Of a DNA stretch of 64,000 nt, positions 25,048-39,496 are shown in pieces. This stretch comes from Apoderus coryli. Lineage: Eukaryota; Arthropoda; Insecta; Coleoptera; Attelabidae. Below the pieces are notes generated by a model. That model had not been told where the DNA came from. It was given only the letters and a program-made list of their open reading frames with translations, and did not search any database. The position numbers were made by a program, and so were the translations under genes. Location of the stretch: assembly GCA_911728435.2 (NCBI GenBank), contig OU452202.1, positions 496,001 through 560,000 of the forward strand. The letters are read 5' to 3'. The first letter of the stretch is position 1. Every line of letters begins with the position of its first letter.

Positions 25048-28000
25048 CCCCAGCTGTATTTATATCGAAACTTTAGTTTTTTAAGACTGGAATAGGCTAT
25101 ATATGAAAGCGGATTGGATGCATTAAAATTATGTATTTTAATCATTTATATACCTCTGCACAAACGGAATTAAAGTGTGAGAAGGAGGTGAATAACTTTT
25201 TCTACGAGAAAATTCAAGAAAACAACAACTCAAAACTGTAAAAAATGCTACTACTAAATCAATAAATTTACCTTTTTGTAACATCTACCATGCAATAAAA
25301 GCCTTTTGATTTATACTAGGCACTGTTCTAAACACGGCAGTGCACTTTTACGGTATGGTACGGCCCTTTATTACATTTTTAATTGTAAACTAAAAATGTT
25401 GAAAAATCTTCCGAGACTTCGTACATTCATCAATCTGACATAAGTTATTGTTATGTATTGTTGTAACCTGACGTTTTTTGGTACCGATTCAGTTCTGTCA
25501 TTACTGTTTTTCAGTTCTGTCATTACTGTTTTTGTTTACAAAAACTTTCAATGAAACTAAATATAGATATGTGATTATAATAAGAAGCCATATACACCTA
25601 TAATAAGTATCCATATAAATAGAAGGAATAAAAAACTACCTATAGTAAAATTAAACTGCCACTCATAAACTTTCGCAGAGAATAACAACAATGAACACAA
25701 ATTATGAGTAAACATTGCACAGTAAGTATTGTACATAAATTCTATATTTTAGGCTACTAACTAGGTACCTACTACCATCGAAAATATACTACGACCACGA
25801 TTTTTATATCTACGGTGCTACTACTACACAATGTAATACATTCGTTGTTGCTATTACCTACCTATATTATGATCAAAACAACAACATCTAATTACAGTGA
25901 AATCGTACCTTTTGCAAACACAGACATAGGTAGAATACCTAATAAATGTAACTACCTACTTCAAATACGTAATGAAGGTTATATTAAACAACAAAGTGAT
26001 AGAAACAGAAATATACCTATGCAAGTAAGTACCGATTCAGTTCTGTCATTACTGTTTTTGTTAATTCCAAGTAGTAGGTATACTAAAAACTTTCAATGAA
26101 ACTAAATATAGATATGTGATTTTGTAGCGATATTAAATAAGTAGTATAGTATAGTAGTATAATAGGTATCCATTATAAATAGAATTATAAATAGAAGTAA
26201 GGAATAAAAAACTACCTATAGTAAAATTTAACTGCTACTTATTTATCTTATACCTAGAAAATCACGTACCTATAACTACACTTACTTGCTGAATGTTTTT
26301 ATTTCAAAATACACAATAATTAAAATTCCTTAAACTACAAATACAACACAGTTTTGTGTTAGGTGCATAGGTAATTTAACTATATAAATAAACTAAATTT
26401 GTACTACGGGCACACACATTTTAAAAACATTGGTATATTAATAGGTATAACCTACACACACTGAAAATATTATAATAAACCGAACGAAATTTCATAATTT
26501 TTAAACACCAAATCATGATTTTGTTTATGTCGCCTGAGCAGAGCTTCGTTGGTCACTTTATAGTCCACATAATTTTAAACAAACGTCTTTATGTTCACAT
26601 TTTGAACGCCTATTTTGTTGATAGTGTCAGTTTGGGTTAGGTATTAACAATTTCTCACTAAAATTACTTCAAATATACAATGGCAGCTTCTAAATTTACT
26701 ACAAATACTTTTAATAACCATTTTATAACAATACAATTTAACAACATGTTGATAGGAATTGAAAACTGTTGGCTATTAATGTACACAAATAAAACCAAAT
26801 TATGACGTGACCTAGAATTGTCAACCAAACAAAAATAAGTGACACTAACGTCAGAAAAAAATTCTGCCAAATTATGACGTGAAACTAGAGGTGCAACTAT
26901 ATTGGAATTTGTCGATTTATTTTGAAAGCCATTTTCATGACTATATTCTTAGAAAAGCATATGGGACATGCAATTTCGTATATTTTTAATAACAATCCTA
27001 TAAAAAGAATTACGTAAATTGCATTGAACAAGTATTAATCTTTAAATCTCATTTCACAACAACGAGGAGTAGCAATTTTCACTCACCTATTTTAAACGCA
27101 CGTTCCTTTTACAGAACAAAAGTGTGAAGTTAGCGTCGAACAATATGTGCCTGAGTTGTAACCTATGGATAGGATGACATAAATCCATCTGTCATTATAA
27201 TTATGGTCTACTAAACTGTCTATAGTACAACAACGTAAATACAATAATTTCCAAAAATATTACTGTAAAAGACAGAATGGAAATTGAAAAAGAATATATA
27301 CCGGCACGTAAGTGTACAATTATATAAAATAGGGTTATCAGCGTACACTTTGATGAAATTATTTGTTGACATTCCGCAACGACTTAACTTACCATTATTT
27401 GTAGGAAAAACTCAAAATACGATACCAAAAGAGAGAGGATACAGAAAATAAATAACATGGCTCATTTTCCACATTAGTTTTACAACATATATGCAAACAT
27501 TGGGTTCATAAAAGAAGAGGTTTTAGTTCATGTGTTACCAGTTACGAATGACGTGAATCTTTCACCTACATGCTAGGTAAAATATTTACAACATATTATC
27601 ACAATTAAATCCTACCATATACACCTTTTCAGCATACGAAGGCACTCCTCAAACTACCAGATAGACGTCTGAATCTCTAACCACCACTGAAAAGCATCTC
27701 AATAAAAACTTTACAAGAACCATAACAAGAATTTAATACCTATCGACTTTAAACTATTCTTACTCAATGGACATTAGATTTATTTCAATAACAATATCTA
27801 AGTGTTTTATTTCTTACTTTAGAGCAAACTTGAATCCATTTTTCAAGTTATACCTACTGTACCGAGGAAAAGCTATCTAATTAAATTTTCTATTTTCATT
27901 TTTTGCATCCAGCTACATAAATATGCTTTTAACAACATGAGTACTTTGTAAAACTAAGTATCTACTATTTACTGAAACTTATTCTCGATCAGAAAATACC

Positions 28001-28560
28001 AACAATTACAATTTACAGTTTTTATAATCCATTTATCAGGAAGAATTTGTTTGAAATACCTAGGTAGGTATGTCGTACTTATTAATGAAGTTTATAAAAA
28101 GGAAGGTAGGTACATTATTATTATTATATAGATTTGTTTGAAACTAAACTAAAGGTTACTAGGTCAATTTCATCTTATTGATCTCGGTCAGGGTTGTTTC
28201 CCAATAACTAACGACGTACGGTACTTAGCTGGCTAATTTTATACAAAGGTTCTCCATTCGTCAAGAAAGTAGATATTCATACGTACGTCGTTACTACATT
28301 CCTATAATAGATCAGGTGGTGAAGGGTAGCATAACCAACTATGTACATTAGGACAGTGTTGCCTACGTTATCTGTTATATAAACGGATTTCACAATATCT
28401 GTAGGTGCATACTTACGCTGGCTGCATGTGATTTAAAGCAGTATTATTTGTCTTTGTTTATCTCATTGCGTGACAAATTTTGCTTCACTTCATCACAAAT
28501 ATTCGCAGCTTGATATAAGTGGACTTATTGTCATCTGTGGAACAATGCTATTATTTAAAA

Positions 28561-28628
28561 TGACGTCATACGTACGACGTACGTATCTAAAATCGAGAGA
28601 ATTTGATCATATGTTTTGGATGACGTCA
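28561..28628. promoter_or_regulatory. paired TGACGTCA sites around an inverted repeat (U5)
   Basis: Same arrangement as in U1: TGACGTCA at 28561-28568 and 28621-28628, with ATACGTAC-GAC-GTACGTAT overlapping the first site. Confidence 0.4.
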
Positions 28629-30949
28629 TATTGTTTATCTTACGATTTATTTACCAAAAAATTAGGGTTTCTTTTTTAATTTACAAATTCCACTACTAAA
28701 TTAAATTAAAATGCCTACATTTAGTTTTAATTTCCTGATACCGAATTTATTCTTACGTTACAAAGAACTGGATAAAATACAAGTCTCATTACCTACCTAC
28801 CTGTTTTTGTCCAAAAACTAATTACAGATGATGACCTAGATCAAAAACATTCAATGAAACAAAATAGGTACGTAATTTTGTTAAGTTTAAGTCTTAAAGT
28901 AAGTATAGCCATTATATATATTCATATAAATAGCACAGAATAAATAATATTCTGTGTAAATAGTACTTATCATGTTTTTATACAAAAATTATAAACCGTA
29001 AACACAACAAATCAATATAGAATTAACTACACTTTTTATTTTATACACCACGTATTATTATTATTAGCGGATGCTGACGACCAAATTTCCATTTCCAAAT
29101 TGATTTCTGTCTCTTGCCTGTAGGTCCATATTTTGAATGCTTCAAGTTATTTCGTTTTTTTTTTAAGTTACCGCCTAAGCGAGTACTAACTATTATTGGC
29201 CTCTTGCTCTTTCTCAGTAGGATACAGCCAGCACAGTTTATTTTTATCAAATATAGTTACAATGCATACTACTACTGTTTACTTTTAACCTCCAAGCCCC
29301 ATAATATAACCTATTTATTTATTACGTGAAACTAGAAGTGTCAACAAAACAAAAATAAGTGACACCAACGTCAGAAGAAAATTCTGCCAAATTATGACAA
29401 ACCAACGAAACCAAAATAGATAGACAGATAGTCCTAAAATTAACGTCCGCCGCTATTAACGTTAACGTTAATTGAACACCAACGATTTTCAAATAGACAG
29501 ATGTGGTAGGTTTATAAAATGATGATCGGCAGCCATTTTTAGGCTAGCAGATTTAAAATACCTAACTAATATATTTATAGTAGGTATTTTTTAAGGACAA
29601 AAAAGGAATATTTTCTTTAAAAGAGAAATTTTTAGCATAGGCTTTAAATTTATATACAGGGTGAATCAAAAATGTATTTCTTTATTTTGTTAAGGTGAAA
29701 TAGTATTGTTTTGAATAACTTTTTGATTTCTTTAGATTTCAAATCAAGATTTTTTTAAAAGTTAAACTATAAGCTCAAATTTATATACAGGGTGAATCAA
29801 AAATGTATTTCTCTATTTTGTTAAGGTGAAATATTTTGAATAATTTTTTGATTTCTTTAGATTTCAAATTAAGTTTTCTGTGAAAGTTAAACTATAGAGT
29901 CAAATATATATACAGGGTGAATCAAAAATGTATTTCTTTATTTTGTTATGGTCAAAAAAGTTATATTTTGAATAATTTTTTGATTTCTTTAGATTTCAAA
30001 TTAAGTTTTCTGTGAAAGTTAAACTATAAGGTAGAATATATATACAGGGTGAATCAAAAATGTATTTCTTTATTTTGTTATGGTCAAAAAAGTTATATTT
30101 TGAATAATTTTTTGATTTCTTTAAATTTCAAATTAAGTTTTCTGTGAAAGTTAAACTATAAGGTAGAATTTATATACAGGGTGAATCAAAAATGTATTTC
30201 TTTATTTTGTTATGGTCAAAAAAGTTATATTTTGAATAATTTTTTGATTTCTTTAGATTTCAAATTAAGTTTTCTGTGAAAGTTAAACTATAGGGTCAAA
30301 TATATATACAGGGTGAATCAAAAATGTATTTCTTTATTTTGTTATGGTCAAAAAAGTTATATTTTGAATAATTTTTTGATTTCTTTAAATTTCAAATTAA
30401 GTTTTCTGTGAAAGTTAAACTATAAGGTAGAATATATATACAGGGTGAATCAAAAATGTATTTCTTTATTTTGTTATGGTCAAAAAAGTTATATTTTGAA
30501 TAATTTTTTGATTTCTTTAGATTTCAAATTAAGTTTTCTGTGAAAGTTAAACTATAGGGTCAAATATATATACAGGGTGAATCAAAAATGTATTTCTTTA
30601 TTTTGTTATGGTCAAAAAAGTTATATTTTGAATAATTTTTTGATTTCTTTAGATTTCAAATTAAGTTTTCTGTGAAAGTTAAACTATAGGGTCAAATATA
30701 TATACAGGGTGAATCAAAAATGTATTTCTTTATTTTGTTATGGTCAAAAAAGTTATATTTTGAATAATTTTTTGATTTCTTTAGATTTCAAATTAAGTTT
30801 TCTGTGAAAGTTAAACTATAAGCTCAAATTTATATACAGGGTGAATCAAAAATGTATTTCTTTATTTTGTTAAGGTCAAAAAAAGTTATATTTTGAATAA
30901 TTTTTTGATTTCTTTAGATTTCAATTCAAGTTTTCTGTGAAAGTTAAAC

Positions 30950-31061
30950 ATGCCGAGAAGAAAGAAAGGTAATCTTAGTTCCAGGAAAGGATGGAATTGC
31001 CGTGGTCAGGATACCAGAAAAAAAAAGGAAAATGAAATAACCAATACGCAGTCTACCACAG
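30950..31061 (+). pseudogene. captured first-exon copy 1 (U5)
   Basis: 112 nt from ATG to the base before a GTAAAT donor, homologous to exon 1 of the gene at 60305. The frame is open: 37 codons plus one base, starting MPRRKKGNLSS. It is followed by the same intron start as the gene (GTAAATAATCAATATATTAT). Residue 15 is Trp. Upstream lies array sequence with an acceptor-like TTGATTTCTTTAG. Confidence 0.85.
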
Positions 31062-31373
31062 GTAAATAATCAATATATTATATAAGTACTCAGGTAGCAT
31101 AGGCTTTAAATGCATAGGCTTTAAATTTATATACGGGGTGAGTTAAAAATGTATTTCATTATTTTGGACAAAAAAGTTATATTTTGCAGAATTTTTTGAT
31201 TTCTTTAGATTTCAATTCAAGTTTTCTGTGAAAGTTAAACTATAAGCTCAAATTTATATACAGGGTGAATCAAAAATGTATTTCTTTATTTTGTTAAGGT
31301 CAAAAAAAGTTATATTTTGAATAATTTTTTGATTTCTTTAGATTTCAATTCAAGTTTTCTGTGAAAGTTAAAC

Positions 31374-31496
31374 ATGCCGAGAAGAAAGAAAGGTAATCTT
31401 AGTTCCAGGATAGTTCCAGGAAAGGATGGAATTGCCGTGGTCAGGATACCAGAAAAAAAAAGGAAAATGAAATAACCAATACGCAGTCTACCACAG
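31374..31496 (+). pseudogene. captured first-exon copy 2 (U5), frameshifted
   Basis: As copy 1 but with an 11-bp tandem duplication (AGTTCCAGGAT) after codon 9. This shifts the frame and leads to a TAA before the donor. The donor itself is intact. Confidence 0.85.
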
Positions 31497-31941
31497 GTAA
31501 ATAATCAATATATTATATAAGTACTCAGGTAGCATAGGCTTTAAATGCATAGGCTTTAAATTTATATACGGGGTGAGTTAAAAATGTATTTCATTATTTT
31601 GGACAAAAAAGTTATATTTTGCAGAATTTTTTGATTTCTTTAGATTTCAATTCAAGTTTTCTGTGAAAGTTAAACTATAAGCTCAAATTTATATACAGGG
31701 TGAATCAAAAATGTATTTCTTTATTTTGTTAAGGTCAAAAAAAGTTATATTTTGCAGAATTTTTTGATTTCTTTAGATTTCAATTCAAGTTTTCTGTGAA
31801 AGTTAAACTATAAGCTCAAATTTATATACAGGGTGAATCAAAAATGTATTTCTTTATTTTGTTAAGGTCAAAAAAAGTTATATTTTGAATAATTTTTTGA
31901 TTTCTTTAGATTTCAATTCAAGTTTTCTGTGAAAGTTAAAC

Positions 31942-32064
31942 ATGCCGAGAAGAAAGAAAGGTAATCTTAGTTCCAGGATAGTTCCAGGAAAGGATGGAAT
32001 TGCCGTGGTCAGGATACCAGAAAAAAAAAGGAAAATGAAATAACCAATACGCAGTCTACCACAG
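31942..32064 (+). pseudogene. captured first-exon copy 3 (U5), frameshifted
   Basis: Carries the same 11-bp duplication as copy 2, so the two descend from one mutated copy. The intron remnant after the donor is cut short at GTAAATAATCAA, where ordinary array sequence resumes. Confidence 0.85.
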
Positions 32065-33212
32065 GTAAATAATCAATTCAAGTTTTCTGTGAAAGTTAAA
32101 CTATAAGCTCAAATTTATATACAGGGTGAATCAAAAATGTATTTCTTTATTTTGTTAAGGTGAAATATTTTGAATAACTTTTTGATTTCTTTAGATTTCA
32201 AATCAAGATTTTTTGAAAGTTAAACTATAAGCTCAAATTTATATACAGGGTGAATCAAAAATGTATTTCTTTATTTTGTTAAGGTGAAATAGTATTGTTT
32301 TGAATAACTTTTTGATTTCTTTAGATTTCAAATCAAGATTTCTTTGAAAGTTAAACTATAAGCTCAAATTTATATACAGGGTGAATCAAAAATGTATTTC
32401 TTTATTTTGTTAAGGTGAAATATTTTGAATAACTTTTTGATTTCTTTAGATTTCAAATCAAGATTTTTTGAAAGTTAAACTATAAGCTCAAATTTATATA
32501 CAGGAAATGTATTTCTTTATTTTGTTAAGGTGAAATAGTATTGTTTTGAATAACTTTTTGATTTCTTTAGATTTCAAATCAAGATTTCTTTGAAAGTTAA
32601 ACTATAAGCTCAAATTTATATACAGGGTGAATCAAAAATGTATTTCTTTATTTTGTTAAGGTGAAATATTTTGAATAACTTTTTGATTTCTTTAGATTTC
32701 AAATCAAGATTTTTTGAAAGTTAAACTATAAGCTCAAATTTATATACAGGGTGAATCAAAAATGTATTTCTTTATTTTGTTAAGGTGAAATATTTTGAAT
32801 AACTTTTTGATTTCTTTGGGTTTCAATTCAAGATTTCTTTGAAAGTTAAACTATAAGCTCAAATTTATATACAGGGTGAATCAAAAATGTATTTCTTTAT
32901 TTTGTTAAGGTGAAATAGTATTGTTTTGAATAACTTTTTGATTTCTTTAGATTTCAAATCAAGATTTCTTTGAAAGTTAAACTATAAGCTCAAATTTATA
33001 TACAGGGTGAATCAAAAATGTATTTCTTTATTTTGTTAAGGTGAAATAGTAATATTTTGAATAATTTTTTGATTTCTTTGGGTTTCAATTCAAGATTTCT
33101 TTGAAAGTTAAACTATATGCTCCTAGAGGTTTTCTACGGGGTAACTCAAAAATGTTTCTATTTATTTTCAATAATAGATAGAAACATTTTCAGATTTTCA
33201 GCTCTGGCAATA

Positions 33213-33395
33213 CTTTTTTTTAATTAATTTTTGAATTATTTTTTTTTTAAATTTTTTTTTTTTAATTTTTTTTTTTGAAATTTTTTTTTTTGAAATTTTT
33301 TTTTTTAAATTTTTTTTTTTAAATTTTTTTTTAATAATAGAAACATTTTTTTCCTTGAAATTTTTTTTTTTTGATTTTTTTTTTCATTTTTTTTG
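33213..33395. repeat. U5/U6 T-rich junction tract
   Basis: T-rich tract of the GCCACC-ending type, like U2/U3 and U3/U4. Confidence 0.9.
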
Positions 33396-33444
33396 CCACC
33401 CTCAATGACTTTTTTTATAGATAAAACTACCACACAACGACTGG

Positions 33445-33566
33445 GAAATCCCGCAGGGATTTCTTGTTAATATTAATAAAACCCGTACAGTCCGTCTCTG
33501 TCTAAAATTGGGAAAAAAAGACCAAAAGTGTGGCGGATTTGGCATCTAGCCACGCCGAAGGCGTGG
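33445..33566. other. U6 hairpin cluster H1 and H3
   Basis: H1 33445-33463, loop GCA. H3 33550-33566, stem CCACGCC with GGCGTGG but loop GAA, combining the stem of U2/U3/U5/U9 with the loop of U1/U4/U7. Confidence 0.9.
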
Positions 33567-35730
33567 CCCCCGCTTTATTGATATAGAAACTTTCTTTTTT
33601 GCACAATAGAATAGGCTATATATTAAAGCGGATTGGGTGCATTAAAATTATGTATTTTAATCATTTATATACCTCTGCACAAACAGAATTAAAGTGTGAG
33701 AAGGAGGTGAATAACTTTTTCTACGAGAAAATTCAAGAAAACAACAACATAAAACTGCCAAAAATGCTACTACTAAAGCAATAAATTTACCTTTGTGCAA
33801 CATCCACACATACAATAAAAGCCTTTTGATTTATACTAGGCACTGTTCTAAACACGGCAGTGCACTTTTACGGTATGGTACGGCCCTTTATTACATTTTT
33901 AATTGTAAACTAAAAATGTTGAAAAATCTTCCGAGACTTCGTACATTCATCAATCTGACATAAGTTATTGTTATGTATTGTTGTAACCTGACGTCTTCTG
34001 GTACCGATTCAGTTCTGTCATTACTGTTTTTGAGTTCTGTCATTACTGTTTTTGTTACAAAAACTTTCAATGAAACTAAATATAGATATGTGATTATAAT
34101 AAGAAGCCATATACACCTATAATAAGTATCCATATAAATAGAAGGAATAAAAAACTACCTATAGTAAAATTAAACTGCCACTCATAAACTTTCGCAGAGA
34201 ATAACAACAATGAACACAAATTATGAGTAAACATTGCACAGTAAGTATTGTACATAAATTCTTTATTTTAGGCTACTAACTAGGTACCTACTACCATCGA
34301 AAATATACTACGACTACGATTTTTATATCTACGGTGCTACTACTACACAATGTAATACATTCGTTGTTGCTATTACCTACCTATATTATGATCAAAACAA
34401 CAACATCTAATTACAGTGAAATCGTACCTTTTGCAAACACAGACATAGGTAGAATACCTAATAAATGTAACTACCTACTTCAAATACGTAATGAAGGTTA
34501 TATTAAACAACAAAGTGATAGAAACAGAAATATACCTATGCAAGTAAGTACCGATTCAGTTCTGTCATTACTGTTTTTGTTAATTCCAAGTAGTAGGTAT
34601 ACTAAAAACTTTCAATGAAACTAAATATAGATATGTGATTTTGTAGCGATATTAAATAAGTATTAATAGGTATCCATTATAAATAGAAGTAAGGAATAAA
34701 AAACTACCTATAGTAAAATTAAACTGCTACTTATTTATCTTATACCTAGAAAATCACGTACCTATAACTACACTTACTTGCTGAATGTTTTTATTTCAAA
34801 ATACACAATAATTAAAATTTCTTAAACTACAAATACAACACAGTTTTGTGTTAGGTGCATAGATAATTTAACTATATAAATAAACTAAATTTGGACTACG
34901 CGCGACATCATCACACACATTTTAAAAACATTGGTATATTAATAGGTATAACCTACACACACTGAAAATATTATAATAAACCGAACGAAATTTCATAATT
35001 TTTAAACACCAAATCATGATTTTGTTTGTCGCCTGAGCAGAGCTTCGTTGGTCACTTTATAGTCCACATAATTTTAACAAACGGCTGTATGTCCACATTT
35101 TGAACGCCTATTTTGTTGATAGTGTCAGTTTGGGTTAGGTATTAACAATTTCTCACTAAAATTACTTCAAATATACAATGGCATATTCTAAATTTACTAC
35201 AAATACTTTTAATAACCATTTTATAACAATACAATTTAACATGTTGATAGGAATTGAAAACTGTTAGGCTATTAATGTACACAAATAAAACCAAATTATG
35301 ACGTGACCTAGAAGTGTCAACCAAACAAAAATAAGTGACACTAACGTCAGAAAAAAATTCTGCCAAATTATGACGTGAAACTAGAGGTGCAACTATATTG
35401 GAATTTGTCGATTTATTTTGAAAGCCATTTTCATGACTATATTCTTAGAAAAGCATATAGGACATGCAATTTCGTATATTTTTAATAACAATCCTATAAA
35501 AAGACTAACGTAAATTGCATTGAACAAGTATTAATCTTTAAATCTCATTTCAATCAATGACCTTTATTTAATATCTTATGCTTATGCAACCTCCAACACA
35601 TCATTATGGTATTTACGGTTGCATAACCTCTTCTATGGAATAAGACACTTTTCGATGCTCTTCAATTTTGTCTAAAGTAGATTGCAATCGAAAAACTTTT
35701 AAAACTTTAGAAATTTTTAACGTACACTTT

Positions 35731-36890
35731 AAATTTATATACAGGGTGAATCAAAAATGTATTTCTTTATTTTGTTAAGGTGAAATAGTATTGTTTTGAA
35801 TAACTTTTTGATTTCTTTAGATTTCAAATCAAGATTTTTTTTTAAAGTTAAACTATAAGCTCAAATTTATATACAGGGTGAATCAAAAATGTATTTCTTT
35901 ATTTTGTTAAGCTGAAATAGTATTGTTTTGAATAACTTTTTGATTTCTTTAGATTTCAAATCAAGATTTTTTTAAAAGTTAAACTATAAGCTCAAATTTA
36001 TATACAGGGTGAATCAAAAATGTATTTCTTTATTTTGTTAAGGTGAAATATTTTGAATAACTTTTTGATTTCTTTAGATTTCAAATCAAGATTTTTTGAA
36101 AGTTAAACTATAAGCTCAAATTTATATACAGGGTGAATCAAAAATGTATTTCTTTATTTTGTTAAGCTGAAATAGTATTGTTTTGAATAACTTTTTGATT
36201 TCTTTAGATTTCAAATCAAGATTTTTTTAAAAGTTAAACTATAAGCTCAAATTTATATACAGGGTGAATCAAAAATGTATTTCTTTATTTTGTTAAGGTG
36301 AAATATTTTGAATAACTTTTTGATTTCTTTAGATTTCAAATCAAGATTTTTTGAAAGTTAAACTATAAGCTCAAATTTATATACAGGGTGAATCAAAAAT
36401 ATATTTCTTTATTTTGTTAAGGTGAAATAGTATTGTTTTGAATAACTTTTTGATTTCTTTAGATTTCAAATCAAGATTTCTTTGAAAGTTAAACTATAAG
36501 CTCAAATTTATATACAGGGTGAATCAAAAATGTATTTCTTTATTTTGTTAAGGTGAAATATTTTGAATAACTTTTTGATTTCTTTAGATTTCAAATCAAG
36601 ATTTTTTGAAAGTTAAACTATAAGCTCAAATTTATATACAGGGTGAATCAAAAATGTATTTCTTTATTTTGTTAAGGTGAAATAGTATTGTTTTGAATAA
36701 CTTTTTGATTTCTTTAGATTTCAAATCAAGATTTCTTTGAAAGTTAAACTATAAGCTCAAATTTATATACAGGGTGAATCAAAAATGTATTTCTTTATTT
36801 TGTTAAGGTGAAATAGTAATATTTTGAATAATTTTTTGATTTCTTTGGGTTTCAATTCAAGATTTCTTTGAAAGTTAAACTATATGCTCC
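35731..36890 (+). repeat. U6 internal monomer array
   Basis: Nine A-type monomers with alternating 130 and 124 bp lengths, ending in the CTCCTAGAGG block. Confidence 0.95.
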
Positions 36891-36980
36891 TAGAGGTTTT
36901 CTACGGGGTAACTCAAAAATGTTTCTATTTATTTTCAATAATAGATAGAAACATTTTCAGATTTTCAGCTCTGGCAATAC

Positions 36981-37160
36981 TTTTTTTTAATTAATTTTTG
37001 AATTATTTTTTTTTTAAATTTTTTTTTTAAATTTTTTTTTTTGAAATTTTTTTTTTTGAAATTTTTTTTTTTTAAATTTTTTTTTAATTTTTTTTTAATA
37101 ATAGAAACATTTTTTTCCTTGAAATTTTTTTTTTTTTGGTTTTTTTTTTCATTTTTTTTG
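36981..37160. repeat. U6/U7 T-rich junction tract
   Basis: T-rich tract with GAAA interruptions. The apparent Phe-rich or Lys-rich reading frames here are low-complexity artefacts. Confidence 0.9.
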
Positions 37161-37209
37161 CCACCCTCAATGACTTTTTTTATAGATAAAACTACCACAC
37201 AACGACTGG

Positions 37210-37333
37210 GAAATCCCGCAAGGGATTTCTTGTTTAATATTAATAACGGGTGATGTTCGCGTTTCTTTCTAAAATTGGCAAAAAAACACCCATTTTGGAG
37301 CCACTAAGGCTCCAGTTTCGCCGAAGGCGAAAC
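37210..37333. other. U7 hairpin cluster H1-H2-H3
   Basis: H1 37210-37229, loop GCAA. H2 37296-37314, loop ACTAA. H3 37315-37333, stem GTTTCGCC with GGCGAAAC, loop GAA. Confidence 0.9.
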
Positions 37334-37416
37334 CGCAGCGCTGCCTATAATAGAAAATTTCCTTTTTGCACAACTGCAACAGCTACTTTTCAAAGCTGAT
37401 TGAATGCATTAAAATT

Positions 37417-37731
37417 ATGTATTCTATTAATATATTTAGATCTACAAAACCGAAATTAAAGTGCGAGAAGGAGGTGAATAACTTTTTCTACGAGAAAATT
37501 CAAGAAAACAACAAGCACAAAACTGCAAAAAATGCTACTACTAAATCAATAAATTTACCTTTTTGTAACATCCACACATACAACAAAAGCATTTTGATTT
37601 ATACTAGGCACTGTTCTAAACACGGCAGTGCACTTTTACGGTATGGTACGGCCCTTTATTACATTTTTAATTGTAAACTAAAAATGTTGAAAAATCTTCC
37701 GAGACTTCGTACATTCATCAATCTGACATAA
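37417..37731 (+). CDS. candidate 104-codon ORF in U7 (unrecognised)
   Basis: Same translation as the U1 copy from its ATG, including the U1-type N-terminus MYSINIF, the KCEKEV block and the paired Cys-x2-His motifs. No family recognised. Confidence 0.25.
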   Translation: MYSINIFRSTKPKLKCEKEVNNFFYEKIQENNKHKTAKNATTKSINLPFCNIHTYNKSILIYTRHCSKHGSALLRYGTALYYIFNCKLKMLKNLPRLRTFINLT

Positions 37732-39496
37732 GTTATTGTTATGTATTGTTGTAACCTGACGTCTTCTGGTACCGATTCAGTTCTGTCATTACTGTTTTTG
37801 AGTTCTGTCATTACTGTTTTTGTTACAAAAACTTTCAATGAAACTAAATATAGATATGTGATTATAATAAGAAGCCATATACACCTATAATAAGTATCCA
37901 TATAAATAGAAGGAATAAAAAACTACCTATAGTAAAATTAAACTGCCACTCATAAACTTTCGCATAGAATAACAACAATGAACACAAATTATGAGTAAAC
38001 ATTGCACAGTAAGTATTGTACATAAATTCTTTATTTTAGGCTACTAACTAGGTACCTACTACCATCGAAAATATACTACGACTACGATTTTTATATCTAC
38101 GGTGCTACTACTACACAATGTAATACATTCGTTGTTGCTATTACCTACCTATATTATGATCAAAACAACAACATCTAATTACAGTGAAATCGTACCTTTT
38201 GCAAACACAGACATAGGTAGAATACCTAATAAATGTAACTACCTACTTCAAATACGTAATGAAGGTTATATTAAACAACAAAGTGATAGAAACAGAAATA
38301 TACCTATGCAAGTAAGTACCGATTCAGTTCTGTCATTACTGTTTTTGTTAATTCCAAGTAGTAGGTATACTAAAAACTTTCAATGAAACTAAATATAGAT
38401 ATGTGATTTTGTAGCGATATTAAATAAGTATTAATAGGTATCCATTATAAATAGAAGTAAGGAATAAAAAACTACCTATAGTAAAATTAAACTGCTACTT
38501 ATTTATCTTATACCTAGAAAATCACGTACCTATAACTACACTTACTTGCTGAATGTTTTTATTTCAAAATACACAATAATTAAAATTTCTTAAACTACAA
38601 ATACAACACAGTTTTGTGTTAGGTGCATAGATAATTTAACTATATAAATAAACTAAATTTGGACTACGCGCGACATCATCACACACATTTTAAAAACATT
38701 GGTATATTAATAGGTATAACCTACACACACTGAAAATATTATAATAAACCGAACGAAATTTCATAATTTTTAAACACCAAATCATGATTTTGTTTATGTC
38801 GCCTGAGCAGAGCTTCGTTGGTCACTTTATAGTCCACATAATTTTAACAAACGGCTGTATGTCCACATTTTGAACGCCTATTTTGTTGATAGTGTCAGTT
38901 TGGGTTAGGTATTAACAATTTCTCACTAAAATTACTTCAAATATACAATGGCATATTCTAAATTTACTACAAATACTTTTAATAACCATTTTATAACAAT
39001 ACAATTTAACATGTTGATAGGAATTGAAAACTGTTAGGCTATTAATGTACACAAATAAAACCAAATTATGACGTGACCTAGAAGTGTCAACCAAACAAAA
39101 ATAAGTGACACTAACGTCAGAAAAAAATTCTGCCAAATTATGACGTGAAACTAGAGGTGCAACTATATTGGAATTTGTCGATTTATTTTGAAAGCCATTT
39201 TCATGACTATATTCTTAGAAAAGCATATAGGACATGCAATTTCGTATATTTTTAATAACAATCCTATAAAAAGACTAACGTAAATTGCATTGAACAAGTA
39301 TTAATCTTTAAATCTCATTTCAATCAATGACCTTTATTTAATATCTTATGCTTATGCAACCTCCAACACATCATTATGGTATTTACGGTTGCATAACCTC
39401 TTCTATGGAATAAGACACTTTTCGATGCTCTTCAATTTTGTCTAAAGTAGATTGCAATCGAAAAACTTTTAAATCTTTAGAAATTTTTAACGTACA

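Larger units (their letters stand above)
29641..33130 (+). repeat. U5 internal array (A, B and exon-bearing monomers)
   Basis: The array changes type along its length: a few A and B monomers, then B type to about 30800, then monomers with TTTCAATTCAAG carrying captured exon copies (30950-32064), then A type to the CTCCTAGAGG block. One monomer near 32503 has lost GGGTGAATCAAA. It therefore joins the monomer classes that are separate in U1, U10 and U3. Confidence 0.95.
24881..33400 (+). repeat. macrosatellite unit U5
   Basis: The longest unit. Hairpins 24925-25047, body to 29640 closely matching U1, mixed array 29641-33130 that includes three captured exon copies, and T tract 33213-33395. The 104-codon frame is broken after the KCEKEV block. 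Confidence 0.9.
33401..37165 (+). repeat. macrosatellite unit U6
   Basis: Hairpins 33445-33566, broken ORF region, body to 35730 nearly identical to U7 (37890-39496), A-type array 35731-36890 and T tract 36981-37160. The ORF frame stops at codons equivalent to KMLLLKQ after the KCEKEV block. Confidence 0.9.

Noticed and set aside
36965..37253. Lys-rich minus-strand and Phe-rich plus-strand frames
   Set aside because: Pure artefacts of the T-rich tract; neither would be kept in the other junction tracts.
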